Shown piece after piece: positions 1 to 10,139 of a stretch of DNA of 64,000 nucleotides. The translations under genes and the position numbers were made by a program. The first letter of the stretch is position 1; every line of letters starts with the position of its first letter. The notes under the pieces are model-generated. The model was not told the DNA's origin, made no database searches, and saw only the letters and a list, made by a program, of their open reading frames with translations. Source of the DNA: DASQZK01 sp963764345 (GTDB lineage Bacteria > Bacteroidota > Bacteroidia > Bacteroidales > GCA-2748055); contig CAVXSF010000026.1 of assembly GCA_963764345.1 (NCBI GenBank), forward strand, positions 5,485-69,484, written 5' to 3'.

Positions 1-2
1 CG

Positions 3-3000
3 ATCACCAACCCGACGAACCAGACGGGCGAGTGGCGCTACGACCTGGATGTCACCTACCCGGCAGGTGTCACGGGAATATTAAGTGACGGCACCAGCCA
101 GACCGATCTGAACCTGACGGACAACCTGGTAAATACCACACTGACCGTTCAGATGGTAACTTATCACTTCACACCGCACATCGATCCGGGTGACGGCGAC
201 AGCGAGTGTGGCGGAGGCGTGGATACGACTGTCACCGTATATATCAACCCTCAACCCTTGATCCAGGTTAATTACTCTCCAGACAGTGTTCTGTGTAATA
301 TTGATACCATCGATTTTACAGTTGTTTCCGGCAATGGATCGGTGACCGGACAATGGGTTTACGATATAACTTATACCGCTTCGGATGAAAATCTTATAGA
401 AGGAGAATCAGGAGCATCCGATACAACGGCGGCTACATTCTCCCAGGCCCTGATTAATACTTCTGATCGGCTTCAATGGATTGAGTATACTTTCATGCCA
501 AAAATTAAAGACCCGAAGACCGGGCTGAATTACTGTATGAATGGTCAGTCCTATAAGGTAAGAATATGGTTGAATCCAACACCACATCTGGAGGCAATTG
601 CTGAGGATACTATTTACTGTGATTCATCTACTGTGAGATTTGATATCAGGAACATTAACGGGAATGTTTACGGAGATAAAGTATATGAAGTAGTTGTTGA
701 CTATACTCCGGGAACAGTAAACAGCACCTTCGTTCCCGGTGACTTTACTCTTGAGAATCCCGTAACTATTTTTGATCAGCTGGTTAACCTGACAGATTCC
801 CTTCAGGAGATCCGTTATACTTTCCGACCAAAGATCTGGAATCCCGGGAACTCCGTCGGAAAACACTGTGATAACGGCATAGATACAACCATTGTAATTT
901 ATCTCAACCCAACCCCCAGGATTGTTGCGGTTCTTAATCCGGATTCCGTCGTTTGTGATACTTCAATTATTGACATTCAGTTTAGTGAAGGGAATCCAAA
1001 GATAATTGGCCAGAGATATTATTATCTGGATTCAGAATTTACCGGATCTGTTTCAGGAGTTACTCCTGACGGATTGTACCCACTCGATGCTATCATTTCC
1101 GATTTACTGGTTAATAACACTAAAAATCTGCAAATCGTTACTTACCATATTAAACCTGTTTTCAGAAATACAAACGGGCATGATCCGCATTGCGAACGAG
1201 GCATTGATACCACTATAAGGATTTATCTAAATCCTACCCCCATTTTCGATTCTGTATATGTTTCGGATACCGTGATCTGCAACAAGTCAGTCATCGCATT
1301 CCGGTTCTATAATTCACAAATGCTTTTACCTACGAGTTCTATAGTTTATGGTCTCACCACCGGTTATTCAGCTACTGACATAAGCGGAGTAACTCCCGAC
1401 GGAGCCGGTTATCCAAATCTACTACTCGGATTTGCAGATACACTTGATAACAGTTCAACGGTAATACAATCGATTATTTATCATTTTACACCGAAAATTG
1501 ACGACTCTGTCCGGGGATTAATGTGCAGTAATGGAGTGCAGGAATCAAGGGTCGTTAAGGTTGTTCCAACGCTATCAGATACGGCTGATACACCAGAGTT
1601 TATAGGCGGACATAACATCAAATGCTTTAGTGAAGCAAACGGCAGTATTTTGTTATCACCGTCAGGAGGATATTATCCCAGGCCGTATCATTACGAGTGG
1701 TATAGTGAAGGTTCTCCTGCCGGTGGAGATTCACCAACCATTAACAATTTGAAGTCTGGTTGGTACAGCTTCAATATAACGGATGCTATTGGATGCAGCT
1801 ATATGGATTCTGTTCAATTAACACAGCCGGATACGATTCTCACAAGTCATACTACCAGGAATGTTAAATGTGATGGAAGTAATTATTATGATGGAGCCTT
1901 ATACGTGACTGTAGCAGGTGGTGTTCCCGGATTTGATTTTACCTGGCGGGGGCCGGAGGGATTTATCAGTCATCAACAGGACAGCATAACCAATCTACGT
2001 TCCGGGGGATATTTTCTTACATTAATGGATACCAATGCCTGTCGGTATGATACCTTTTACTACATTGACAACCCACCTGAAGTGACCATTACTCCTGAAA
2101 CCAGCCATTTTGGCGATTTCAATGTTTCATGTACGGGATTTGCAAACGGATGGATACACAGCAATGTTTTTGGAACCGGAGAGCCGTTATACTATCATTA
2201 CATATGGAGAGACGGGGCAGGGAATATTGTTGACAGTACGGAAAACCTGGCCAATATCCCGGCTGATAATTACAGGTTAAGTGTTACAGATTCGATCGGA
2301 TGTTACTCGACCCTTGTTATCCCGCTTAAGGAGCCGGATTCTCTGCAAATTAGCCGCACGGGAACTGCTCATGCTGCAGGTTTCGATATCAGTTGCTTCG
2401 GCCTTTCCGATGGCATTATAAATATCGATATAAGCGGTAGTCACAGCTACAGGCAGGGCAAGTCATATTCTTGGACAAAGGCCGGGGATGCCTCTTTTGA
2501 TGAAACAACAAAGGATATCAGCGGGCTTGACACAGGAACGTATGTTATTGTGGTTACCGATACCTTCAATTGTGCGGCTCAGGCAGCTTATTCTCTATTA
2601 TCACCTCCTGAAATTCAGCTGGCGGTAGAGGATTCCTCTAACTATAACGGGTATAATGTATCCTGTAAATCATTAAATAACGGAAGCTATAATTTCTCCA
2701 TTTCAGGTGGTTATGGCGGGTTCAGTTATAACTGGACAACGATGGATGGACACATTGATGTACCTTCAGACCTCGATCAGTCAGCACTGACGGCGGGAAC
2801 CTATCATCTGAAAGCAACAGATAATATATCCTGTTTTAAAGATTGGACTTTTGTTCTTCATGAACCAGATACACTGGCAGTCAATCCTGTTATGAGCGAT
2901 TATCATTCTTTCAATATTGCCTGTTTCAATGGGAATGATGGCACCATTACTCTGAATCCTTCCGGTGGTCTTGGTCCTTATCTTTTTAACTGGACGGGCA

Positions 3001-4322
3001 GTGGTCAGGGAATTATTGACGGTGATCAGGATCAGACGGAGTTAACTGCTGGTAATTATTCAGTGCAGTTTACTGACAACAATAATTGTCTCTTTACGCA
3101 TGACTTCCTGCTTAACCAGCCTGAACAGGTTGAAACCAGCATAACCCCTGCCACCATTCATTGTTTTGGTTTGAATACCGGTTCAGCAGACCTTTCGGTA
3201 ACAGGTGGCATTTCTCCGTACAGTTTTCTTTGGAATAACGGAGAAATCAGCGAAGATATCGATTCATTGTATGTGGGAAGGTATTATGTAATGGTAACCG
3301 ATCAGAACAATTGCCAAAAATCTGATTCCACCGATATTGCGGAACCGCCTGAGATCATTGTGAGCCTTGACGCTCCGCAGAAATTCAACGGAAGAATGAT
3401 CTCCTGTTTCGGAAGGTCTGATGCTGATATTCTTACGAATGTTACAGGAGGTGTCGGGGCCTTCAGGTATAGCTGGTTACCGGGAGGGATTACCTCGGAT
3501 AACTTGTACAATATACCTGCCGGAAATTATGTACTTTCCGTGATGGATGAGAATGATTGTGTGGTATATGACAGCATTGAAATCACACAACCTCAGCCTG
3601 TTACTACAGAAATCTATTCTAAAGAGCCATCCTGTTACGGCTTTACAGATGGAGAAATTACACTGTTGCCCAAAGGAGGGACGCCTGATTATCTCATTAA
3701 CTGGCAGGAAACAGGAAAACAAGGTCAGACTGCCGACAGTGTGGGTGAAGGATACTATCATGTAGAAATAAGGGATTTGAACAATTGTACGCTGGATACG
3801 ATAACTAGAGTTGATCAACCTGATTCCATGTTCATCATGACAGATATTACCGAACCCGACTGTCCGGATAAGCCAAACGGCGGAATCAGGCTCAATGCTA
3901 ATGGAGGAACACCACCATATTCATTTGTCTGGTCAGATGACAGTAGGGGGAGTTACCTTGAAGATCTTGCAGAGGGAACCTATGTCGTTTATGTTACGGA
4001 TATCAATCAGTGTATTATCAGTGACAGTCTTGTGCTAAAGAGTCTGAATAATTCCTGTCTTCTTATTCCGACAGCATTTACACCAAATGGTGATGGGTAC
4101 AATGATATATGGGAAATTGACAATATTCAGCTCTATCCCGAAGCCGTTATCGAAATATTTAGTCGTTGGGGTGAAGAGATCTTCCATTCAGACAAGGGAT
4201 ATGATAACCCCTGGGATGGTACTTTCAGGGGACGTGATCTGCCTATCGATTCGTATTTTTATATCATCGATCTCGGTAAAGGACGGGAACCGATTACAGG
4301 TAATGTAACTATCATTAAATAG
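3..4322 (+). CDS. Giant secreted adhesin with PKD-like and SprB repeats and a type B T9SS sorting domain (5' end missing)
   Basis: The reading frame is open from base 3, so the gene starts upstream of the window; about 1,440 residues are visible. The N-terminal part has one partial and four full PKD-like repeats of about 110-120 residues, each with a 'PDSVxC' strand, an 'LQxixYxFxPK' strand and an 'NPTP' linker. About ten SprB-type repeats follow, with the pattern Cys-x-G-x-x-D/N-G ... GG ... Y-x-W ... aG-x-Y-x-V-x-x-D-x-x-x-C. The last ~90 residues (IPTAFTPNGDGYNDIW ... SRWGEEIF ... NPWDGTF) form the gliding-motility-associated C-terminal domain, the type B signal for T9SS export. Such proteins are exported across the outer membrane and serve as surface adhesins. 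The PorP/SprF gene directly downstream is the usual partner. Codon use is much GC-richer before about base 250 than after it. Confidence 0.9.
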   Translation: MTNPTNQTGEWRYDLDVTYPAGVTGILSDGTSQTDLNLTDNLVNTTLTVQMVTYHFTPHIDPGDGDSECGGGVDTTVTVYINPQPLIQVNYSPDSVLCNIDTIDFTVVSGNGSVTGQWVYDITYTASDENLIEGESGASDTTAATFSQALINTSDRLQWIEYTFMPKIKDPKTGLNYCMNGQSYKVRIWLNPTPHLEAIAEDTIYCDSSTVRFDIRNINGNVYGDKVYEVVVDYTPGTVNSTFVPGDFTLENPVTIFDQLVNLTDSLQEIRYTFRPKIWNPGNSVGKHCDNGIDTTIVIYLNPTPRIVAVLNPDSVVCDTSIIDIQFSEGNPKIIGQRYYYLDSEFTGSVSGVTPDGLYPLDAIISDLLVNNTKNLQIVTYHIKPVFRNTNGHDPHCERGIDTTIRIYLNPTPIFDSVYVSDTVICNKSVIAFRFYNSQMLLPTSSIVYGLTTGYSATDISGVTPDGAGYPNLLLGFADTLDNSSTVIQSIIYHFTPKIDDSVRGLMCSNGVQESRVVKVVPTLSDTADTPEFIGGHNIKCFSEANGSILLSPSGGYYPRPYHYEWYSEGSPAGGDSPTINNLKSGWYSFNITDAIGCSYMDSVQLTQPDTILTSHTTRNVKCDGSNYYDGALYVTVAGGVPGFDFTWRGPEGFISHQQDSITNLRSGGYFLTLMDTNACRYDTFYYIDNPPEVTITPETSHFGDFNVSCTGFANGWIHSNVFGTGEPLYYHYIWRDGAGNIVDSTENLANIPADNYRLSVTDSIGCYSTLVIPLKEPDSLQISRTGTAHAAGFDISCFGLSDGIINIDISGSHSYRQGKSYSWTKAGDASFDETTKDISGLDTGTYVIVVTDTFNCAAQAAYSLLSPPEIQLAVEDSSNYNGYNVSCKSLNNGSYNFSISGGYGGFSYNWTTMDGHIDVPSDLDQSALTAGTYHLKATDNISCFKDWTFVLHEPDTLAVNPVMSDYHSFNIACFNGNDGTITLNPSGGLGPYLFNWTGSGQGIIDGDQDQTELTAGNYSVQFTDNNNCLFTHDFLLNQPEQVETSITPATIHCFGLNTGSADLSVTGGISPYSFLWNNGEISEDIDSLYVGRYYVMVTDQNNCQKSDSTDIAEPPEIIVSLDAPQKFNGRMISCFGRSDADILTNVTGGVGAFRYSWLPGGITSDNLYNIPAGNYVLSVMDENDCVVYDSIEITQPQPVTTEIYSKEPSCYGFTDGEITLLPKGGTPDYLINWQETGKQGQTADSVGEGYYHVEIRDLNNCTLDTITRVDQPDSMFIMTDITEPDCPDKPNGGIRLNANGGTPPYSFVWSDDSRGSYLEDLAEGTYVVYVTDINQCIISDSLVLKSLNNSCLLIPTAFTPNGDGYNDIWEIDNIQLYPEAVIEIFSRWGEEIFHSDKGYDNPWDGTFRGRDLPIDSYFYIIDLGKGREPITGNVTIIK

Positions 4323-4377
4323 ACGCGTATGATACGAGGCATAAAGAATATTAGGTTTACAATTAGCGTGTAACATT

Positions 4378-5364
4378 TTGAAAATAAGAAAGAGACATAT
4401 TGTAACCGTTTTGTTTTGGCTGGGTTTTGCCTTTTCTGGCATTGCGCAACAATTACCTTTGTATACACAGTATATCAACAATGGCTTTCTTCTTAACCCG
4501 GCAATGACGGGGTATGATGGTTATACTTCTCTCAACCTTACGGCCAGAAAGGACTGGGTTGGTTTTCCCGGTGCACCGCTGACTTATTCATTGAGCGGGC
4601 AGACCAGATTGTTTCAACAACCTCATCATGTTGTAAGCCGCCGGTCAGGTATGAACCGCCTCAAAGCCAAAACAAAGGGAAGGGTAGGGCTTGGTGGTTA
4701 TATTTTCAATGATGTAAGCGGAGCTATTGCCAGAACCGGCCTCAACCTGAGTTATGCGTATCACATATACATGTATAAGAGCCAGCTTTCCTTTGGACTG
4801 GCTGGTCAGTTTTTTCAGTTCAAGATTGGAGATACACTAAGCTTTTTCAATCCTGCAGACCCGCTTGTTGGATCGGGTTATCATCGTGTTGCTTATATCC
4901 CGGATGCAAATTTTGGTGTTTTCTGGACGAGCGGTACCTGGTTTGCCGGATTTTCAGCAAATCAGCTCTTTCAGTCGGTTGTTAAACTGGGCAGCGGCGA
5001 TCTTGGCAACCTGAAAATGTACAGGCATTATTATTTCCTGGGAGGATACAGGTTCGTCAATGTGCGTTCAGGTTTTGATTTTGAACCCACATTGCTGGTT
5101 AATACATCAAGACAATTTGTCCCACAGGCAGATCTGACCATGAAAGTGTTTTACAAAACTGACTACTGGGCCGGAATATCCTATCGGACCAGCGGCGCAA
5201 TTTCGACCATGTTTGGTGTGAAAGCAGATAAGTTATATATCGGGTATGCTGTTGATTTTGCACTTTCATCTATACGAAAGTACAGTTTTGGTTCTCATGA
5301 AGTACTTTTGTCGGTGAAATTCGGGTCAAATGAACGAAGGTTCAGGTGGCTGAACAGGTATTAA
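4378..5364 (+). CDS. PorP/SprF family type IX secretion outer-membrane protein
   Basis: The 328-residue protein starts at a TTG codon; no in-frame ATG precedes the signal peptide, whose hydrophobic core VLFWLGFAFSGIAQ is followed by the family hallmark 'QLPLYTQYINNGFLLNPAMTG'-like segment (key residues Q-Y, N-P-A). The rest alternates short amphipathic strands, as in an outer-membrane beta-barrel. Members of the PorP/SprF family are encoded next to T9SS type B substrates and help attach or translocate them. The 55-bp gap to the upstream adhesin suggests co-transcription and a dedicated pair. Family assignment is firm; the exact role in this organism is inferred. Confidence 0.9.
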   Translation: MKIRKRHIVTVLFWLGFAFSGIAQQLPLYTQYINNGFLLNPAMTGYDGYTSLNLTARKDWVGFPGAPLTYSLSGQTRLFQQPHHVVSRRSGMNRLKAKTKGRVGLGGYIFNDVSGAIARTGLNLSYAYHIYMYKSQLSFGLAGQFFQFKIGDTLSFFNPADPLVGSGYHRVAYIPDANFGVFWTSGTWFAGFSANQLFQSVVKLGSGDLGNLKMYRHYYFLGGYRFVNVRSGFDFEPTLLVNTSRQFVPQADLTMKVFYKTDYWAGISYRTSGAISTMFGVKADKLYIGYAVDFALSSIRKYSFGSHEVLLSVKFGSNERRFRWLNRY

Positions 5365-5374
5365 CATTCTTTGT

Positions 5375-6862
5375 ATGGGAATAATAAAGAAGCAGGCTAT
5401 CAAGGGTACGGTGTATTCTTATATCGGAGTTGTTATTGGATTTGTTACTGCAGCTATCCTTTTCCCACGAATACTGTCCCCAGGTGAAATTGGTCTTCTG
5501 AAGCTGCTGGTTTCCTTCTCCATCATATTTGCACAGTTAGGATCTCTAGGCTTTATCAATGTCATGAACCGGCTCTTTCCATATTTCAGGGACCGGGAGA
5601 GCGGACACCAGGGATTTCTTTCCGTAGCAATGTCGGTTTCCTTAGTAGGTTTTTTCATCACCTGGGTCGTCCTTCAATTGTTCAAGCCTCTAATCGTAGG
5701 CAATAATATTGAAAATTCAAGGCTCTTCGTTCAATATTTTAATTATCTCGTTCCACTTATCTTTTTTACTATTTTCCTGAACCTTTTTGATTCCTATTTG
5801 AAAGTTATCTACGATGCCGTAATCGGAACGATACTCAGGGAACTCGTTCAAAGAATCCTTATCCTGGCCGCACTGATCATTTATTTTACAGGCATCGTCA
5901 GCCTGAAAGGATTTGTCATTTTGTATATTGTTTCACTCAGCCTCCCCACGGTCATTTTGTTAATGATTATCATTAGAAGAGGTCAGTTTAAGCTGACCAG
6001 GCCCGGACTGGTATTTACAAAGCAGATCAATAAGGAAATCCTAAGCCTGTGCTTTTACGGGGTGATTCTTGGGTTTTGGCGGTATAGCCATAATGCAGAT
6101 CGACAGTATCATGGTAAACAAATTCCTGGGTATTGAGCTACCGGGATTTATGCCACGACCTTTTATTTCGGCACACTGATCCTGATTCCTTCGCGTCCGC
6201 TTATCAAGATTGCTACAACTGTTCTTGCAGATTCCTGGAAAGAAAATGATCTGGATAATATCAGGCTTATATATAGTAAAAGCTCAATAAATCAGGCGGT
6301 TTTCAGCGTGTTGCTTTTTATCGGTTTATGGGTTAACATTGAAAACATATTTCATATTCTTCCTCCTGAGTATGAGGCGGGCAAGTGGGTAATCTTCTTT
6401 ATCGGGCTGACTAATGTTGTGGAAATGTCGACTGGCATCAATAATGTGATCCTTCAAACTTCCGTGCATTATCGTCTTAATGCCTTGATCATTTTTATTT
6501 CATTAATCACACTGATCATTTCCAACCTTTTCCTCATTAAGGCTGCCGGAATGGCCGGTGCTGCCATGGCCACTCTTATCACGACGGTTGTGACCAATCT
6601 TATCCGGTACTTCTTTCTGAAAGTAAAATTCAATATGCAACCCTTCGATTACCGTATTTTTATTTTAATGGGTATTGGAGGTTTTTCTTATATTGTCGGA
6701 CATTTCATACCGGTATCCGATAATTTTATCATCGATATTATTATCAGAAGTACAGTTACAGGTATTGCCTTTATCATACTTGTACTGGCCTTTAAAATAT
6801 CAGAGGATATCACTGAGGTATACACTCAGCTGATAAGAGGAGATTTCCTGAAGAGGCGATGA
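5375..6862 (+). CDS. Polysaccharide/oligosaccharide flippase (MATE/Wzx-like), with two compensating frameshifts
   Basis: This is a polytopic membrane protein of about 495 residues with a Wzx/MATE-like N-terminus (KGTVYSYIGVVIGFVTAAIL) and many hydrophobic helices. It would flip lipid-linked sugar units across the inner membrane for surface polysaccharide. The reading frame is lost at about 6072-6078, where an extra T in a GGTTTTGG run gives a stop at 6134. It is regained at about 6147 by the loss of one base, so 5375 and 6862 share a frame. Read through the +1 frame between these points, the protein continues sensibly (GGIAIMQIDSIMVNKFLG, then ATTFYFGTLILIPSRPL). The compensating pair suggests sequencing errors. 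It is followed by three glycosyltransferase genes on the same strand. Confidence 0.8.
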
Positions 6863-6942
6863 TGGAAAAATGACTGCAAATTTTTCAGGATTAGGGAAAG
6901 GCGTAAGGACGTTAGTCAAATTTTCTATGTAAGGATTTCATT

Positions 6943-8124
6943 ATGGAATTCAACTATTTTTTAGGACGGAGATTTGGCAAGACCCCGGAATTTATGAAGA
7001 AACACGTTCCTGCCTGTACGAAAGTGCTTGATCTGGGAGTTCCAGATATGTTATCGGAGTATCTTTCGGAAAAGTACGGAATATCTTCTCTCAGGAATAT
7101 TTCAGGGATCATTCAGGAAGAAATACCTGACATTTATGTTACGTCATGGCCAAACGTGCTCGGTCCGATTTTCAATTTCCGGCTCAAAAGAGTACTTAAA
7201 AAGGGGCGGGTAAAAAAAGTATTACGAGAAATTCCATTCCAGAAGCCCGTATCGGATGAATGTTTTAGCTACTACAAAAACCATCTGGTCTGTGATGAAA
7301 ATCTAAAAAGGTCCAATCCGGTTGGAATACGGTTTTACGTCTGGGCATGGGTCATGTGTTATATCCGGAAAGCATATTATTCCCGCGTTGATGGCGTAAT
7401 GCACTATACCGAGAATAATGGAAAAATTCCAGAAAGTTACGGGGTAAATCCGGAGAAGATTATTGTTACGTTTAATTCTCCGGATACTGCAAATCTCCGG
7501 CTTGTATATGAGAAACTGCTGAAGAAGCCCGGATTGAAGGAGTTTTCAGAGTACCGTTTGATACATGTTGGGCGGCTGGTGCCTTGGAAGAGGGTGGAAA
7601 TGCTTTTACAAGCCACAGCAGATCTTTCAAAGGATTTCCCTGATACCGAACTTATCGTCATTGGCCGCGGACCTGAAAAGGATAGACTGGAGCATCTTGC
7701 CATGGACTTGAAAATAAGTAACAGGGTTATTTTTGCAGGTGATATTTATGAACCGGAAGCCCTGGGTGAATATTTATTATCTTCCTCTGTGTATGTCCTT
7801 GCCGGCATGGGAGGACTCTCTGTCAATGAAGCCATGAGTTTCGGTAAACCGATAATTGTCTCCAGAGGCGACGGTACGGAAAGGTCCCTTGTCATAAATG
7901 GGAAAAACGGACTTTATTTTGAAGAGGGAAATGTTCAGGATTTGACTGAAAAGATCAGACAGTTGTTCGAAAACCCTGAGCTGGGTAAATCGATGGGAAA
8001 TGAATCGCTCAGGTTGATCAGAACCAAAGTGAATATAGATCAGGTTTCCGAACGATTCAGGCAGGCGTTCAGGATCATAAGCGGGAAAATTGAGCGGGGA
8101 AATGAACCAATACATCCCAGATGA
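6943..8124 (+). CDS. Family 4 glycosyltransferase with an atypical N-terminus
   Basis: 393 residues. From about residue 185 onward this is a clear GT4 C-terminal domain (GT-B fold): 'YRLIHVGRLVPWKRVEMLL', 'ELIVIGRGPEKDRL', and the donor-binding EX7E-type region 'GMGGLSVNEAMSFGKPII'. It should transfer an activated sugar onto a growing glycan in the cytoplasm. The first ~45 residues do not look like a GT4 start. 'KVLDLGVPDMLSEYL' resembles motif I of SAM-dependent methyltransferases, and the first strands of the usual acceptor domain appear to be missing. A deletion fusion or an assembly join near base 7080 is possible. Its stop overlaps the ATG of the next gene (ATGA at 8121-8124), so translation is probably coupled. 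Confidence 0.8.
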   Translation: MEFNYFLGRRFGKTPEFMKKHVPACTKVLDLGVPDMLSEYLSEKYGISSLRNISGIIQEEIPDIYVTSWPNVLGPIFNFRLKRVLKKGRVKKVLREIPFQKPVSDECFSYYKNHLVCDENLKRSNPVGIRFYVWAWVMCYIRKAYYSRVDGVMHYTENNGKIPESYGVNPEKIIVTFNSPDTANLRLVYEKLLKKPGLKEFSEYRLIHVGRLVPWKRVEMLLQATADLSKDFPDTELIVIGRGPEKDRLEHLAMDLKISNRVIFAGDIYEPEALGEYLLSSSVYVLAGMGGLSVNEAMSFGKPIIVSRGDGTERSLVINGKNGLYFEEGNVQDLTEKIRQLFENPELGKSMGNESLRLIRTKVNIDQVSERFRQAFRIISGKIERGNEPIHPR

Positions 8125-9386
8125 AAGTGACGATTCTAAATACAACAGACAGGACTGGCGGAGCTGCAATTGCTGCATTCAGGCTTTTCAAGGCTCTTAA
8201 GGCAGCCGGGGTCAGTTCCGGAATGCTCGTACGTGACAGCGTTACCTCGGAGTCGGGACTGGAAAGCAGGGATCACGGATTTTTCAGGAAATGGATTAAT
8301 TTTTTCCGCTTTGTTGCTGAAAGGATTTATTTTTTACCCTTTGAAAGGTCAAAAGAAGTACGATTTAGTTTTTCAATTGCCAACACGGGAGAAAATATCA
8401 GTGGATTGAATGTAGTCAGGAATGCTGATATTATACACCTGCATTGGATAAACCAGGGTTTTCTTTCGCTGAAGGATTTACGGAAAATCATCGCTACCGG
8501 TAAGCCCCTGGTCTGGACATTACACGACTCCTGGCCATTTACCGGGGGATGCCATCTTACCGGGGACTGCCAAAGATTCATGCTTGAATGTGGCTGTTGT
8601 CCATTTCTGAGACGCCCGCATGATGGCGATTTGTCTCACCGCTTGCTTTTGAAAAAAAGGAAGTTATACAATCGGGCAAACATAACGTTTGTCGGCTGTA
8701 GCGACTGGATGGCTTTAAGGGCTGCAAAAAGTACTCTTGTGAAGGGTTTCAGGATAGAATCCATACCAAATCCTATCGATACAGAGCTGTTTTATCCCGG
8801 AGATCGGGAAAAAGCCAGGGAAGAACTTGGTCTGCCCCGTGACAGATTTCTTATACTGTGTGGTGCTGCTAACCTGAAAGATCCCAAAAAGGGCTTTCGT
8901 CATTTAATCGAAGCCATAAACTTATTGAGTAAACGCATTCCCGGATTCATTGATTCAGCCTCACTTGTTACTTTCGGAAAAACAGATGAACAAATGGCTG
9001 CCGGTATCTCGATTATTCCCATACGGTATCTGGAGGATGAAACCAAAGTGGTTGCTCTTTATCAGGCTTGTGATGTTTTTGTTAACCCCTCCCTTCAGGA
9101 AAACCTGCCGAACACCATCATGGAATCTATGTCATGTGGTTTACCGGTCGTGGCGTTTAAGACGGGCGGAGTCCCAGAGATGATAACTCACCAGAAAACA
9201 GGTTATCTTGCCGCTCTGGGCGACCCGGTCGATTTATCGTGTGGGATAGAATGGATGTACACATTCACTGACAGGGAAAGCCTTGGACGGAACTGCCGTG
9301 AAAAAGTCCTTCAAGATTATTCTTACGAAATAGTTGCCCAAAAATACCGTTCACTTTACGAGTCCATACTGAATCATGAATCGTAA
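8121..9386 (+). CDS. Family 4 glycosyltransferase (WcaC/colanic-acid type)
   Basis: 421 residues with a standard GT4 layout. The N-terminal Rossmann domain starts MKVTILNTTDRTGGAAIAA, with the glycine-rich acceptor loop. It also has 'IIHLHWINQGFLSL' and a Cys-rich 'WPFTGGCHLTGDCQRF...CGCCP' segment typical of the WcaC-like subgroup. The donor domain has 'NPSLQENLPNTIMESMSCGLPVVAF', the EX7E motif that binds the nucleotide sugar. It overlaps the gene before by 4 bp and the gene after by 11 bp, so the three transferases form a tight operon, presumably building one surface glycan. The sugar specificity cannot be read from sequence. Confidence 0.9.
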   Translation: MKVTILNTTDRTGGAAIAAFRLFKALKAAGVSSGMLVRDSVTSESGLESRDHGFFRKWINFFRFVAERIYFLPFERSKEVRFSFSIANTGENISGLNVVRNADIIHLHWINQGFLSLKDLRKIIATGKPLVWTLHDSWPFTGGCHLTGDCQRFMLECGCCPFLRRPHDGDLSHRLLLKKRKLYNRANITFVGCSDWMALRAAKSTLVKGFRIESIPNPIDTELFYPGDREKAREELGLPRDRFLILCGAANLKDPKKGFRHLIEAINLLSKRIPGFIDSASLVTFGKTDEQMAAGISIIPIRYLEDETKVVALYQACDVFVNPSLQENLPNTIMESMSCGLPVVAFKTGGVPEMITHQKTGYLAALGDPVDLSCGIEWMYTFTDRESLGRNCREKVLQDYSYEIVAQKYRSLYESILNHES

Positions 9387-10128
9387 TCCTGTAATATCTG
9401 TCATAACGGTGGTTTATAACGCCGGCGAGATGCTCCAGCGAACGCTGGACAGTATAAAAAGGCAGACTTATACCAACATCGAGACCATCGTTGTAGACGG
9501 TGGATCAACGGATAGTACAATGGATATTGTAAGGAATAACCAAGATGTCATTACAAGGTGGGTGAGTGAGCCCGATGAAGGTCTGTACGATGCAATGAAT
9601 AAAGGCTTAATCATGGCAACAGGGGATTACCTCTGGTTTATAAATGCCGGTGATGAAATTTTTGACGAGACGATCCTGACCGGAATTTTTGAAAAAGAGA
9701 GTACGAAGAGTGATATCTATTATGGAGAAACCATGATCATCGATGAAAGGGGGAAAGAGATCGGGATGCGCAGGCTTAAGGCGCCGGAGAAGCTTTCCTG
9801 GAAAAGTCTGATCAATGGAATGGTTGTTTGCCATCAGTCATTCCTTGTCCGCAAAAGTAAGGCCCCGGTGTACGAGACAGAATTCAGGATCGCTGCCGAT
9901 TATTCATGGATGTTGCAGGCACTTAAAAATGCGGATTCGGTAACCAATACACATCTCATTCTCTCCCGGTTTCTGGATGGCGGACTCAACAAGAAAAACA
10001 TCCGCCGGGCACTTTCAGAACGGTTCAGAATCATGGTGAAGCACTATGGGTTCTTCAGGGTATTTTTCATGCATTTCCCCATCGCGGTCAGGTTTGTGTA
10101 TTATGTGATCAAAAATAAACGATTCTGA
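9376..10128 (+). CDS. Family 2 glycosyltransferase
   Basis: 250 residues with a GT-A fold. It starts with 'ISVITVVYNAGEMLQRTLDSI', then 'VVDGGSTDSTMDIV' and 'SEPDEGLYDAMNKGL', then the DxD-type 'FINAGDEIFD', the typical GT2 nucleotide-sugar and metal sites. It is close to the WcaE/PgaC-like short transferases that work beside WcaC-type GT4 enzymes. The start overlaps the preceding gene by 11 bp. The gene ends 11 bp from the convergent YfhO-family gene, leaving almost no room for a terminator. The acceptor is unknown; a role in the same surface polysaccharide as its neighbours is inferred. Confidence 0.9.
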   Translation: MNRNPVISVITVVYNAGEMLQRTLDSIKRQTYTNIETIVVDGGSTDSTMDIVRNNQDVITRWVSEPDEGLYDAMNKGLIMATGDYLWFINAGDEIFDETILTGIFEKESTKSDIYYGETMIIDERGKEIGMRRLKAPEKLSWKSLINGMVVCHQSFLVRKSKAPVYETEFRIAADYSWMLQALKNADSVTNTHLILSRFLDGGLNKKNIRRALSERFRIMVKHYGFFRVFFMHFPIAVRFVYYVIKNKRF

Positions 10129-10139
10129 CCCCGTGCTAT

